A DNA stretch of 64,000 bases from Paralteromonas sediminis (GCF_003820355.1 NZ_RPOK01000003.1:289686-353685), one strand, 5' to 3'. Counted from the first letter of the stretch, positions 37,568-48,600 are shown. The notes: a model not told the origin generated them from the sequence alone. Program-made: numbers and translations.

Positions 37568-39046
37568 ATGGCTAATTACTTCAACTCTTTATCTTTGCGC
37601 GATCAACTTGCTCAACTTGGTCAGTGTCGTTTTATGCGTCGCGATGAATTTGTGGCGGGCTGTGATGCGCTCAAAGGCAAAAAAATTGTCATCGTTGGCT
37701 GCGGTGCACAAGGCCTGAATCAAGGGTTGAACATGCGTGACTCAGGTCTTGATGTAAGCTATGCCTTGCGTCAGGCGGCAATAGATGAAAAACGCGATTC
37801 GTTCCAACGTGCATCAGGCAATGGGTTTACCGTTGGTACATATGAAGAACTCATCCCAACAGCAGATTTAGTATACAACTTAACCCCTGACAAACAGCAT
37901 TCTAACGTGGTTGAAACCGTGATGCCGTTAATGAAAGAAGGTGCTGCATTAGGGTATTCACACGGCTTCAACATTGTTGAAGAAGGTCAGCAAATTCGCA
38001 GTGATATCACGGTTGTCATGTGTGCGCCTAAATGTCCTGGCACAGAGGTGCGTGAGGAATATAAGCGCGGGTTTGGTGTGCCGACACTGATTGCCGTACA
38101 TCCTGAAAATGATCCGCAGAATAAGGGCTGGGATATTGCTAAAGCGCTGGCAAGTGCAACTGGCGGTGACCGAGCGGGTGTTCTGGCATCGTCGTTTGTT
38201 GCGGAAGTAAAATCCGATTTGATGGGCGAGCAAACAATATTGTGCGGTATGCAACAAACCGCCGCTGTACTCTGCTTCGAAAAGATGACAGCAGAAGGCG
38301 TTGACGCGGCATATGCCGGTGCGCTAATCCAGCAAGGTCTGGAAACCATTACCGAAGCATTAAAAATTGGCGGTGTAACAAACATGATGGACCGCCTGAG
38401 TAACCCGGCAAAATTGGTCGCACACGAATTGAGCGAAAAACTTAAAGTGCAGTTACGCCCACTTTTCGAGAAACATCAGGACGACATTATCAGCGGAGAA
38501 TTCTCCCGCACTATGATGGAAGACTGGGCCAATGGCGACGCAAACTTGTTGAAATGGCGTGAAGAAACTGGCCAAACAGGCTTTGAGAATGCGCCTAACT
38601 ATACCGGTAGCATTGATGAACAAGAGTTTTTTGATAACGGCATCCTTATTGTTGCCATGATAAAAGCCGGTGTTGAATTAGCATTTGATGTCATGGTCGA
38701 AGCCGGAATTCTGCCTGAATCCGCGTATTATGAGTCACTGCACGAAACTCCGCTGATTTCAAACACCATCGCACGTAAGCGCTTGTATGAAATGAACGTT
38801 GTGATTTCAGACACTGCGGAGTACGGCAACTATTTGTTTGCTAATACCGCGATACCATTATTACGCGAATCCTTTATGCCGTCAGTTTCTACAGACGTTA
38901 TCGGCAAAGGAATATCCGTGAAATCTAATTCTGTAGAAAACAAAAAACTCGTAGATGTAAACGCAGCCATCCGTTCACACGGCGTGGAAGTGGTCGGGGC
39001 TGAATTGCGTCAGTACATGACTGATATGAAAGCAATTGTTGAATAA
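37568..39046 (+). CDS. ilvC: Ketol-acid reductoisomerase IlvC (class II, long form)
   Basis: 492-residue NADPH-dependent enzyme (E. coli: 491) that isomerises and reduces acetolactate in valine and isoleucine synthesis. The Rossmann motif is [13 protein letters not shown] (about 43-55), and two knotted C-terminal helical domains give the long enteric form. I start at the ATG at 37568, with AGGAAAA before it. A strong terminator follows at 39111. Confidence 0.97.
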   Translation: MANYFNSLSLRDQLAQLGQCRFMRRDEFVAGCDALKGKKIVIVGCGAQGLNQGLNMRDSGLDVSYALRQAAIDEKRDSFQRASGNGFTVGTYEELIPTADLVYNLTPDKQHSNVVETVMPLMKEGAALGYSHGFNIVEEGQQIRSDITVVMCAPKCPGTEVREEYKRGFGVPTLIAVHPENDPQNKGWDIAKALASATGGDRAGVLASSFVAEVKSDLMGEQTILCGMQQTAAVLCFEKMTAEGVDAAYAGALIQQGLETITEALKIGGVTNMMDRLSNPAKLVAHELSEKLKVQLRPLFEKHQDDIISGEFSRTMMEDWANGDANLLKWREETGQTGFENAPNYTGSIDEQEFFDNGILIVAMIKAGVELAFDVMVEAGILPESAYYESLHETPLISNTIARKRLYEMNVVISDTAEYGNYLFANTAIPLLRESFMPSVSTDVIGKGISVKSNSVENKKLVDVNAAIRSHGVEVVGAELRQYMTDMKAIVE

Positions 39047-39110
39047 ATCCTTGATCCGCTTGGCAGCGAGAACCTTTTTCTGTCGTTAGGTGCTTAAACC
39101 AAGCCCTTTT

Positions 39111-39138
39111 GCCCGGTCATTTTGGCCGGGCTTTTTTT
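39111..39138 (+). terminator. Rho-independent terminator of ilvC
   Basis: 9 bp stem GCCCGGTCA/TGGCCGGGC (one T-G wobble), TTT loop, then seven T at 39132-39138, 65 bp after the ilvC stop. Confidence 0.92.
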
Positions 39139-39270
39139 GTTTTTCCCTTCAGAAATAGTTAACGGTCAAACTATGATACAAATCAAACATCAGCTTAGTT
39201 TTCCACACGTCCTGCACACTAATAGATATAATGCCAACGTAAACTTTTGGTCTCAAAGGGTTCCGTTGCC

Positions 39271-39828
39271 ATGAAGCGCCCACAGTTAATGAAAGTGCAT
39301 TCCATACTTGCCGCCTTTATTTTGCCAGTTACTGTGATGTTTGCCTTAACGGGCTCGCTTTACACGTGGGGTATAAAGGGAAGTTATAATGAAGAATCTT
39401 ATGACATTGCTTTACAAACCCCGTTAACGTCTGATGTTGATGTATTGAAAGCGCTGGCATTATCAGAGTTGTCTAGTAAAGGTCTCTCAAAGCCGGAAGG
39501 CAAGGCAAAGATAAAAACCATTGGACAGCACTTCTACTTAGAGTGGTCAGGTTCGTCGAAAGACATTACCTTAATGCCTGGGCCAACCGAAAAAAAGGCG
39601 ATACTCACCATCAAGCACACAAGTTGGTATCGCACATTTGTTCAATTGCACAAAGCGAAAGGCGGAACTGCATTCAAGATATTCGCGTCACTATTTGCCA
39701 TATCCTTAGGGCTTTTACTTGTATCTGGCTTTATGATGGCTCTTCAAGTACCACACTTAAAAAAGCTAGCCTTAACATCGTCCCTGATTGGTTTTGCTTC
39801 CTTTTTATTGGTTGTATTAATCAGCTAA
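39271..39828 (+). CDS. PepSY-associated membrane protein
   Basis: 185 residues from the ATG at 39271 (AAAGGG about 10 bases upstream). Helix at about 10-33, a periplasmic PepSY-like domain (about 40-135) and two C-terminal helices (about 144-184). Conserved histidines sit next to helices (MKVHSI near the N-terminus and QLHKAKGG before helix 2), as in PepSY_TM proteins linked to iron or heme redox. It is much shorter than the usual four-helix PepSY reductases. Isolated gene; role unknown. Confidence 0.7.
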   Translation: MKRPQLMKVHSILAAFILPVTVMFALTGSLYTWGIKGSYNEESYDIALQTPLTSDVDVLKALALSELSSKGLSKPEGKAKIKTIGQHFYLEWSGSSKDITLMPGPTEKKAILTIKHTSWYRTFVQLHKAKGGTAFKIFASLFAISLGLLLVSGFMMALQVPHLKKLALTSSLIGFASFLLVVLIS

Positions 39829-39855
39829 CACATCATCGCTAATGCGGTATATCAG

Positions 39856-41673
39856 CTAGTTATTGTCATTGTTTGTCATCGCCAATACTGCCCTCAACAC
39901 CACGTCAGGATGTTCAAACAACACCTGATGAGAGGCATTTTCCAGCGGATAGTATTGTCCGCCAGTTTGATAAGTGATGTCTTTACTCCACTGTGTGCCT
40001 TGTTGTTGCCACTTAACCAGTCTCGGCCTGACTTCATCAGAGGCCTGCGCAATGTCCAGCCGTTCAAAGTCGCTGTCTATCACACTAATTGGGACTGTGA
40101 TTTGGTGCTGCATATTCAAAGCGGTATTTAAATCATCATGGTAGTGCATCATCTCCTTTATGCGCACCAACTGATGGGTTAGATTCACTCTGAGTGCCGT
40201 CACTTTATCGTAATACGCCCAGTCCATTGTTGGTTGTCGGTGTGGTGGAATTAACGCAGCGATCTCTTGCCGTTCTATGGCTATCCTGTCTGCCGATTTT
40301 GTTGTCCAATTACCTTCGGCGACGTGAGCAATATATTCATCTCGGTATTTACGTAAACCCGCCACTGCACCACTTTGATACTGTGCAACAGCGTGTGGTA
40401 GTAAAATATCAGGGTCTACCCATACCATTCCTTTCACATTAATATCAGGGTTATCCTGATTTAAATACATCAAGGCAGCAAGGTTGCCATTTGCAAAAGT
40501 AAGAAACGTCACCTGTTTACTACCTAGTTGTTTGAGTAAGACAGGCAAGTCTGTGGCAAACCGAGAAAACGACGGCGCATCCGTATTCGAACTCCATGCA
40601 TTGCCCAATCTGTCAATAACATGCACTCTGGCATGTTCGGCCAGCAACGGCTGAATCAACGCGGCCCAGGCAGAATCGCTATGAAAAAAACGATTTGCAC
40701 CAGACAGGATCACTATGTCGCCTTTCTCTGTGCTGTCCCCCAAGGTTCTCACATGATAATAATCGGAACCTACAGAATAAAGTGAAGACGAATCAGGTAG
40801 CGGATAAGCACTGCTTTGATTGAAGAATGTGAGTACCTGTTCACTGGTGCGGTACCCCTCAAAAGACCAGCTGTGTTCACCGCCCTCAATGCTGACCAAT
40901 TTATTCACCATATCACCTTGTTGATATACGGCTTCTGTTACTCGACTACTGATAACCTGCTCACTGTATTCCGGTGCCTGCATATTTTGATAGGCAAAAA
41001 ATTGCACGGCTTCAGGCGCAGAAATAAGGCCAAAATTGTTGTCTTTTCTTCCGTAATAAGGCAGAACCTGGTCTCGGGTACCCTGAATTAACATGTAATG
41101 CGTTGGGGTGTTCACATGGCAATTTGCGTGCAATTGCTCTGACATAGGCGCGGCTACAGTTACAACTGCACGAAAAAGCGCACTGTGTTTGCAAAGCATA
41201 TTCTGACTAAACAACCCTCCCTGAGAAAAACCTACCGCATAGTTTTCATTGGGGAGCAGCGTGTAGGTGTTGTGAAGTTCATCAATCAGTTGAGTTATTC
41301 GCTCAACGTCTTTCGCACCAAGCCTGTGTGCGATGTTACATTCACATCCTTCATCCCACTCTACTTCCTGAGACTTGGGGTATACCACCAGAAAATCGTC
41401 ACTGAGCTGCTCAAAACGGGCCATATTCTGCATACCTGAATCCGTACCGCCAGACCCATGAAAAGCAAGAAGTAGCTTATAGGCTTTTCCTTGCTTAAGG
41501 CCCCCCTTTGGCATTGCTAACGTATACTGCAAACCATTGAGCGTGTTTCTCACACTGGTGGGAGGGTTATCTCCCTGCTCTGGGGGTAAACTGGTATCGG
41601 GTTTGGTCGCTGAACCACAGCCTACCATCAGACTTAGCAAACCGCATAAGCAAAGTAATCTTGATTTTTTCAT
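39856..41673 (-). CDS. Lipoprotein with two alpha/beta-hydrolase domains, second one degenerate
   Basis: 605 residues from the ATG at 41673, chosen for the strong AGGAGG site and the lipobox LMVGC (C19). Domain 1 (about 45-285) resembles polyhydroxybutyrate-depolymerase/feruloyl-esterase type hydrolases: FHGSGGTDSG, nucleophile S150 in GFSQGG, acid D201 in GTRDQVLPY and H267 in GGEHSW, so it looks active. Domain 2 (about 300-600) has the fold of an alpha/beta hydrolase, but the nucleophile elbow reads LTFANGNLAAL with asparagine N395 where serine is expected. It is divergent from a membrane-bound ToxR/CadC-like regulator. Probably an outer-membrane or periplasmic esterase; substrate unknown. 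Confidence 0.8.
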   Translation of the reverse strand: MKKSRLLCLCGLLSLMVGCGSATKPDTSLPPEQGDNPPTSVRNTLNGLQYTLAMPKGGLKQGKAYKLLLAFHGSGGTDSGMQNMARFEQLSDDFLVVYPKSQEVEWDEGCECNIAHRLGAKDVERITQLIDELHNTYTLLPNENYAVGFSQGGLFSQNMLCKHSALFRAVVTVAAPMSEQLHANCHVNTPTHYMLIQGTRDQVLPYYGRKDNNFGLISAPEAVQFFAYQNMQAPEYSEQVISSRVTEAVYQQGDMVNKLVSIEGGEHSWSFEGYRTSEQVLTFFNQSSAYPLPDSSSLYSVGSDYYHVRTLGDSTEKGDIVILSGANRFFHSDSAWAALIQPLLAEHARVHVIDRLGNAWSSNTDAPSFSRFATDLPVLLKQLGSKQVTFLTFANGNLAALMYLNQDNPDINVKGMVWVDPDILLPHAVAQYQSGAVAGLRKYRDEYIAHVAEGNWTTKSADRIAIERQEIAALIPPHRQPTMDWAYYDKVTALRVNLTHQLVRIKEMMHYHDDLNTALNMQHQITVPISVIDSDFERLDIAQASDEVRPRLVKWQQQGTQWSKDITYQTGGQYYPLENASHQVLFEHPDVVLRAVLAMTNNDNN

Positions 41674-41751
41674 TTGTTCCTCCTGTTTTGCCAAGAGGTT
41701 ACGTAAACTGGTACATTGACATCATAACGCTTTGCGGAATTTTCTGTTACC

Positions 41752-41770
41752 TTTTGCTTACCAAGCAAAA
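41752..41770. promoter_or_regulatory. Perfect dyad between divergent hydrolase and regulator genes
   Basis: TTTTGCTT-ACC-AAGCAAAA, 8 bp arms, 26 bp before the regulator ATG and 79 bp from the hydrolase ATG. Candidate operator. Confidence 0.55.
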
Positions 41771-41796
41771 TAGTACGAATAATCATATAATTACTA

Positions 41797-43803
41797 ATGA
41801 AATACCTCATCAATGGAATCGTCTTTAACACCGAAGATCGCAGCCTATCTCACGGTGAAAACAAGGTATTTCTAGAAGCCAAATCCTTTCAACTATTGAC
41901 CGTTTTCATAGACCACAGAGACAAAGTGTTATCACGAGACGAGTTGGTCGCACTGGCATGGCAAGGGCAGGTGATCACGGATGGCGCTGTCAATAAAGCC
42001 ATTTCAAAACTGCGTCACCATCTCGAGCGCTTGGTACCAAATGCCGTTTTTATAGAAACCAAACCTAAATTTGGGTACCGTTTTAGTGCGCAAGTTAAAG
42101 AGGCACCGTCAAAAAAAGAGAAGCAAGCAAAACCAAATAGGTCGACGATTGCTCTACTCCTTAGTGTAGTCGTGTTCACAGTGTGTATCGCCCTAGCCTA
42201 CAACATGTGGCATTCAGCCATAGAGGAAGAATCCTCAACTGGGCACCACGTCTCCTCTCAATTAATGCGGTTTAGCGCTCATGACGGTGTTGAAATTCAA
42301 CTGAGCAGTGCAGCAAATGGCGATGTGTTGTATGTATCTCACACTCAAGACGGTGAACGTCAGTTATTGCTAAAGCGCGCGAATACTGAGCCAGTAATCA
42401 TCCCTCTACCACTCGGCGGCGTATCTTCTGTTCGCTTATCCCCTTTGTCAGCAAACATCGCGCTGGTCACGCAGGATGACGGCCAGTGTAGGGTTCTGAC
42501 CACAGATATCAATGGGGCAAATGCAAATACTGTCTTCAACTGTGACCGATTTTCAGATGTTAAGCTCGCTTGGGCCCATGATGAAGAGGCGCTGTTCCTT
42601 CAAGCAAGAGAGAGTAACGCTTCTCCGTTTTCCATTTATAAACTGAAGATAGCTACTCAGGCGCTAGAGCAAGTGTCTTTGCCTGTTGGGCTAAGTGAGA
42701 TGAAGGGTGACTTTTTGCTGGCTTCACACCCCTCACTGCCCTTACTGGCTTTTGCCAGATATCTAGGCTCTGAACAAAGCGAAATCCATGTGCTGGATAC
42801 CGTTTCACTTGTCACAAAGTCGACCTATTCTCTTTCGCATACTGTAAACGCCATGGCGTGGGCGTTAGAGAATGAGCAGCTCTTTGTCGCCAATAAAAGA
42901 GACTTACACCTATTGGCAGACGACCAGATTACCAGGCTGGTTAAGCAGTTCAGCTACCCCATCGAATCACTCACAGGCAGCATGTCAGGCCAACACCCCA
43001 GTATTTTAGCCACTCAGTATCAACCTCGCAGCACTCTTTTTCGTTACAGTGTGAACGACCAATCAACGCAAGTCATCCATAGCAGCGCAGCCTTAAACCG
43101 ACTTCCCCGTTTAATGCCTGACGGTAGTTTGATTTTTATTTCGGATGCGTTGGCCACGCATGACTTATGGCAATTAAAAAACAAGGTTTCCGCCTCCCTA
43201 CCTGCACCTTTTGAATTTGGATTCAGACGTTTTACCTCCAGCCCAGACGGAAAGTTCCTGCTGTTTGAACGTGGAGGTGCATTATATGAATATAATCTAG
43301 ATGCTCAGAATGTCACTAGCGTGTTTGAAGCAAACCACAAGGCCTATGTCGCGAATTATCATGCCACCGCCAATCGCGTTATCTACAGCAGCAATAAGTC
43401 AGGCCAATGGCAAATATGGTTGTTTGATAAGGCAAATCAAAAACATCATCAAATTACCCAGCAAGGCGGATACAGCGGTTATATGCACCAAGAACGCCTG
43501 ATCTACTCCAAGCGTAACCACGATGGTCTTTGGGCATTAGACAATGGGCAAGAGCGTAAGCTTGTGGAAGACTTCCAGAATATTAACTGGCTCAACTGGC
43601 AACTCATAAATGGCCGAGTATACTTTTACCGACCCGACTCAGGTATTTGGCGGTTTGACCTGGATTCAGGAGCCGAGCATCTTGTTATGCCAACACCTGA
43701 CAGATTTCTTCATCAATACGTTGTCAGTCAAGATGAGAAAAGTATTGTCTATGCCCAGTTGCAACCCTTACAAGGTGATATTCAGGCCTTAGTTTTCAAT
43801 TAG
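41797..43803 (+). CDS. ToxR/CadC-like membrane transcriptional regulator with beta-propeller sensor
   Basis: 668 residues. An OmpR-type winged helix (about 1-103; DELVALAWQGQVITDGAVNKAISKLR, ETKPKFGYRF) lies in the cytoplasm, one membrane helix follows (about 117-140), then a periplasmic region of about 520 residues with repeated strand motifs such as SPDGKFLLFERGG and HQITQQGGYSGY, typical of a TolB/WD40-like propeller. It should sense a periplasmic signal and act on DNA without a kinase. Likely target is the divergent lipoprotein hydrolase. An AraC-type regulator follows after 102 bp. Confidence 0.83.
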   Translation: MKYLINGIVFNTEDRSLSHGENKVFLEAKSFQLLTVFIDHRDKVLSRDELVALAWQGQVITDGAVNKAISKLRHHLERLVPNAVFIETKPKFGYRFSAQVKEAPSKKEKQAKPNRSTIALLLSVVVFTVCIALAYNMWHSAIEEESSTGHHVSSQLMRFSAHDGVEIQLSSAANGDVLYVSHTQDGERQLLLKRANTEPVIIPLPLGGVSSVRLSPLSANIALVTQDDGQCRVLTTDINGANANTVFNCDRFSDVKLAWAHDEEALFLQARESNASPFSIYKLKIATQALEQVSLPVGLSEMKGDFLLASHPSLPLLAFARYLGSEQSEIHVLDTVSLVTKSTYSLSHTVNAMAWALENEQLFVANKRDLHLLADDQITRLVKQFSYPIESLTGSMSGQHPSILATQYQPRSTLFRYSVNDQSTQVIHSSAALNRLPRLMPDGSLIFISDALATHDLWQLKNKVSASLPAPFEFGFRRFTSSPDGKFLLFERGGALYEYNLDAQNVTSVFEANHKAYVANYHATANRVIYSSNKSGQWQIWLFDKANQKHHQITQQGGYSGYMHQERLIYSKRNHDGLWALDNGQERKLVEDFQNINWLNWQLINGRVYFYRPDSGIWRFDLDSGAEHLVMPTPDRFLHQYVVSQDEKSIVYAQLQPLQGDIQALVFN

Positions 43804-43809
43804 TTTATT

Positions 43810-43845
43810 GTCTATGCTAAGGGCAAACGGCCATAGACTTTCTTT
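43810..43845 (+). terminator. Probable terminator after the membrane regulator
   Basis: GTCTATG/CATAGAC 7 bp stem with a 15-base loop, followed by TTTCTTT. Confidence 0.55.
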
Positions 43846-43905
43846 GATGACGTCAATTTTATATATTGCAAAGCAAAAACCAGAACAGGCAACCTATTAC
43901 AAACA

Positions 43906-44943
43906 ATGAGTATCACGTTTCTTCAGCTTGTCTATATTATTGTGTTGCTTCAGGCTGCCATCTACGGTGTGTATACGCTATTGAAAAAGTCCCCTGTCGG
44001 ATTAACACTTTTCCTGTTAGGCATGGCGTTGCACATGACGCTAAACCTCATCTATGTCTCTTTTGGTACTGCTATAGACTACAGTTACGGTTGGGCCAGT
44101 TTTTACGGCCCAGCATTTTACATTTATATACGAAGCCTGACTCTCAGCCATCTTTCACTCTGGCCTGACGTGCTTCACTTCGCTCTGTTTTTTGTGATCA
44201 ATGCGCTAAATCTGCTTGGGATACAACCTGCTTGGTTGCCGCCAGTCATTGGTATACAACTGTTTATCTATGTTGGTTTATCTGCGCTTACAGTCTATCG
44301 CGCCTACAAATTATTGCCTCATCAGCATTCAGAGCCGGTAAGTGTGACATTGAGTTATACCCGAATAATGGTGATCCTGTTTGCCTCGCTACTTATGTAC
44401 GATATGTGGGCTAATATGCAAGTGAAATCGCCGGTATTGCTGGGCCTCGAGCAACATGAAATCACCTTAATTGGTGTTTTTGTCATGCTGCACATTATGT
44501 TCTTGCGCCAGCTTACCATCCCACAATTACCCGCTCTCATTGAAGCTGATTCTCTTAGAACAGACGCCCCTACCGTCAAAACAAACAAACTTCACAATGA
44601 AGATAAAGTTGATGCACTCGTGCGTTTTGTACAGTCAAACGCACTGCATCGTACGCCAAATCTGACCTTATCTCGGTTAGCCGAAGCATTTGGCGAGACA
44701 GAAAGAACGTGCTCAACATTGCTGAACCAAGGGCTCAATGTAAACTTTGCAGATTTCATCAATAAAATGAGAGTACAAGACTGTGAGGTCGCCTTAATTC
44801 ACACACCTTCTAAAAGTGTGTTGGATATTGCGCTTGAAGCAGGTTTTAACTCTAAAACCAGCTTCAATACGGCCTTTAAGAAATTTACCGGACAAACACC
44901 TACGCAATATCGTAAATCCGAACGTTCGGATATCCGCAAATAG
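43906..44943 (+). CDS. Membrane-bound AraC-family transcriptional regulator
   Basis: 345 residues. The N-terminal about 210 residues hold roughly six to seven membrane helices. The C-terminal AraC DNA-binding domain (about 235-340) has both helix-turn-helix units (LTLSRLAEAFGETERTCS and SVLDIALEAGFNSKTSFNTAFKKFTG). This layout is known for regulators that respond to membrane or extracellular signals. Target unknown; the following gene encodes a secreted protein. Confidence 0.85.
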   Translation: MSITFLQLVYIIVLLQAAIYGVYTLLKKSPVGLTLFLLGMALHMTLNLIYVSFGTAIDYSYGWASFYGPAFYIYIRSLTLSHLSLWPDVLHFALFFVINALNLLGIQPAWLPPVIGIQLFIYVGLSALTVYRAYKLLPHQHSEPVSVTLSYTRIMVILFASLLMYDMWANMQVKSPVLLGLEQHEITLIGVFVMLHIMFLRQLTIPQLPALIEADSLRTDAPTVKTNKLHNEDKVDALVRFVQSNALHRTPNLTLSRLAEAFGETERTCSTLLNQGLNVNFADFINKMRVQDCEVALIHTPSKSVLDIALEAGFNSKTSFNTAFKKFTGQTPTQYRKSERSDIRK

Positions 44944-45011
44944 CGTAAAAGCGCACGAAACCATGTAGCAATTCCCCATAATCAGGCCTTTAATCACATA
45001 GAGACTTAATT

Positions 45012-45506
45012 ATGCGAAAAGCGATACTCCCTTTCTTATTTTCCTTGTTGGCCGTTAATCATGCAGTGGCCAATCCACTTACTATTACCGAAAATACCTT
45101 TTTTCCGTTCGGCCAAAAGCTGTCAGCAGTATTAACTCACCTTGAGACGCATTGCACGTCAGTGTCGGTAAAGAGAAATTTAGATTTAGAGGTTCCCACA
45201 GCAACAGAGTCGCAGACTCAGGTTGATTGTAAAAACTATGCACCGTTGAAACACGATGGGCTAAGCGAGTGGGTATTTGCTGATGACAGCTTAGACATCG
45301 TATGGGTGCTAAGCCCTATGGCGCACTTACAGCACACCAAAGCAACACTCACGCAACAGGGTATTAGTGCAGATTATTCAATGGGCAATATGGCAGACTT
45401 TTACCTAGAAAGAGGATTTGGTTTTCGCTATCAACCCACAGAGTACCTCTACTTCTCTGACCGACTAAAACCTTTTTACAAGCAGTGGCTTGAACATCAA
45501 TCATAG
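45012..45506 (+). CDS. Secreted protein, unknown
   Basis: 164 residues with a clear signal peptide (about 1-20, ending VNHAVA). The mature part has two cysteines (HCTSV, VDCKNY) that could pair in the periplasm, and no motif I recognise. It follows the AraC regulator by 68 bp and is followed by a hairpin terminator. Possibly under control of one of the two upstream regulators. Confidence 0.6.
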   Translation: MRKAILPFLFSLLAVNHAVANPLTITENTFFPFGQKLSAVLTHLETHCTSVSVKRNLDLEVPTATESQTQVDCKNYAPLKHDGLSEWVFADDSLDIVWVLSPMAHLQHTKATLTQQGISADYSMGNMADFYLERGFGFRYQPTEYLYFSDRLKPFYKQWLEHQS

Positions 45507-45513
45507 TAATGTT

Positions 45514-45540
45514 CGGCGCTGCCTTGCAGTGCCGATTTAC
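45514..45540 (+). terminator. Probable terminator after the secreted unknown
   Basis: CGGCGCTGC/GCAGTGCCG 9 bp stem (one wobble), CTT loop, followed by a weak T-rich stretch ATTTACTCTT. Confidence 0.55.
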
Positions 45541-45627
45541 TCTTAGTTTCATTTCGCGAGCCTAGTAACCTAAGTGTGGTTGCAGTCCCGAAGTCACTGG
45601 GCATTATCATGCTATCTTTGGTCTAAT

Positions 45628-48600
45628 CTATCTTTCAATCCCCTCTAACAGGGATAGCGCAGTGTCAAAATCGTAATTTTCCACACTGTTGATGATTTTT
45701 CTAAAGACATCAGCGTGTTCACTCTTTGTCAGTACGGGTTGTAGATCAGCTATGACATCTAACGCTTCCGTATCGTTCTCTTCAATCAATTCACGTAACT
45801 TTACAAGCTCATACTGGATGGAAGAAAAATCTATTTCTTTTTCGGTATTGTCCTGTGTTTTGTCAGATAGCGCTGTGAGCCCTTCAAAAACCTCGTCCAA
45901 TTTTTTCTCTAGGGCTGAGAGTAAATTACCTAACCGTGACGTTTGGTTGGCTTTACAAGCCCGTTCAAGTTCCGCCGCGATTGACTGGATTTTGGTAGCG
46001 CCTATGTTTCCAGCTAGCCCTTTTAGTGTATGTGTGTTGCGTTCTGCTAAGGCTAAATCATTGTCATACAAGGCTTGAGAAAATTGCTGAATAAAGTTTC
46101 TCTGGTTGTGATTGAACTTACTCAATAAGCGCCGGTAAAGTGCAACATTCTGATTGGCGGTAGATAACCCCGCCACAGTATCGATACCCGGCAAAGAAGG
46201 AAGTGTTTCTGCGGAATCGGCAGGCCGAACAACCTGCGTATTTGTTGTATCTGTTTGCGCTGTTTCATCTGGTACTATCCACTTGGCAATAGTTTGATAC
46301 ATTTCAACAACGTTAATTGGTTTACCTATATGATCATTCATACCCGCCTCTAGGGCTTTTTGCTTATCGCCGGCCATCACATTGGCAGTCATGGCAATAA
46401 TAGGTAAATCAGCAAATTTGGTTTGCGAACGAATTCGTCTTGTCGTTGTGTATCCGTCCAATACAGGCATCTGGCAGTCCATCAAGATGCCATCGTAAGT
46501 CTCTGTTTTCAGTATATCTAACGCCACTTGTCCATTTTCAGCCACATCAACATTGACGCCAGCATGTTCTAGCAAGTCAACAGCGAGTTCCTGATTTAGC
46601 TCGTTATCTTCCACCAGTAACAATTTGGCTCCGCGGATTTTGTTCGCGGCGTTCATTTCATCAATGCTTGTTTGTTCGACCTTATTGGCCTTGATTATTT
46701 GACGACCAAACACTTGCATGACCGTATCTAACATTGTGGATGCGGTTATGGGTTTACTAATGACTCCCGCAAGCTCTATATCTTTAGCAGCCTCAATGGC
46801 GTCTTCTCTTGCATAGGCTGTCACAAGTATAATTGGAACGGCAATCCCCATTTGCTGTAAACGGCGACTCACTTGTACACCGTCTAGGTCAGGCATTATC
46901 CAATCCATTACAATCAAGTCACAGTCATCAAACACTTCACCGGGTTGCTCCAGCAATACTTGGCCGCTTGAGTATTCAGACACGGTGAAGTTAAAGCTTT
47001 CCAACATTTCGCGCATGATGTCGCGCGCGACATCAATGTCGTCTATAACAATGACTCGCAGCCCTTCGAGGTTGTGTCTGGTGCTTTGCAATAATGAAGG
47101 CTGCTCTGGGTCTGGGAGTGAAAATTCTGCAGTGAACTGAAAGGTACTGCCTTCCCCTTCTTTGCTGTCGACCCAAATTTTACCGTTCATCATCTCGCTG
47201 AGATTCTTGGAAATCGTTAACCCTAAACCAGTCCCACCATATCGCCGAGTTGTTGAGCTATCTGCCTGACTGAAAGACTGAAACAGTCGTTGCTGTTGTG
47301 TCTGGTTCATCCCAATACCTGAATCGGTCACCGAAAAGTATAATGTGACAGCGTTTGGAGCCTTCTTATCTATGCGAACGCTGACAACAATTTCACCTTC
47401 CTCCGTAAATTTCACGGCATTATTGCCTAAGTTAATTAATATCTGCCCTAGGCGTAACGGGTCACCAATCAGTCTTTGCGGTACATCTGGTGCAATATCA
47501 AATAATACCTCTAATCCTTTGCTTTGCGTTTTAATGCTAAGAAGATTAGCCAAATTGTGCATGACATCTTCTAGGGAAAATTCGATTTCCTCCAGGTCCA
47601 TTTTGCCTGCTTCAATTTTGGAAAAGTCCAATATGTCGTTGATAATACCGAGCAAGTTAACTGCTGAACGATTGACTTTTTCAACATAGTTGCGTTGACG
47701 CTTGTCAAGGTCAGTTTTTAGCGCTAATTCAGACATTCCAATGATCGCGTTCATGGGTGTTCGTATTTCATGAGACATATTGGCAAGGAAGTCGGACTTA
47801 GCCTGATTCGCAGACTCAGCTGCACTCTTGGCAAGTTGCAGTTCTTGTTCTATTTCTTTTTGACGCGTGACATCGAGATTTGTCCCAATCACATGACGCA
47901 CTCGGCCGTCATCGTCAAGATGGGGCAATGCCGCTTCATAAATGTGACGCACAGTGCCGTCTGGCCGTAAAATGCGAAATTCATGGCGAGCACTAATCTT
48001 TTTCTCTACAACGTCGTTCATGAGTGCCATAACGGCATCGCAGTCATCAGGATGAATGGCATTCTTCCAGCTGTCGTAGTTCAAAGGTGTTTGTTTTTCA
48101 AGACCATACATATCGAATAACCGGTCATCCCATACCGTATAATTATCTTCGACATGCCAGTCCCAAATACCTAGCTTGGACGCGTCTGCAGCCACTTCCA
48201 GGCGCTGGTTGGCCAACTGGATTTGCTCCTCTACTTGCTTGCGTTCTTGAATATCTCGTACAAATGCAATTACTCGTCCGTAATGTCCAAAATTGACAAA
48301 ACGTGCAGATATTTCAACAGGGTACTTTTCTTTCGACGAACATATGAACTCGGATTCATATTGAGAGAGATCACCAGACGCTAATCGCGCAAGATACTCG
48401 GGCCATGTTTTACGGGTAATTTGGCAATCCACATCAGCGATATTGAGTTTTCTTACTTCACCTGGCGAATAACCCAATCGGTCTGCCCCTGTTTTATTGA
48501 TGTATATAAAGTCACCGGAATGAGCTTCCAGCCAAAACACCATATCAACCGCATTATCGACAGCATATTGCACAAATTCCAATGATTGTTTCGCTTCCAA

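Noticed and set aside
45689-46078. Open frame antisense to the kinase C-terminus
   Set aside because: Serine-rich product opposite the HPt region; a shadow.
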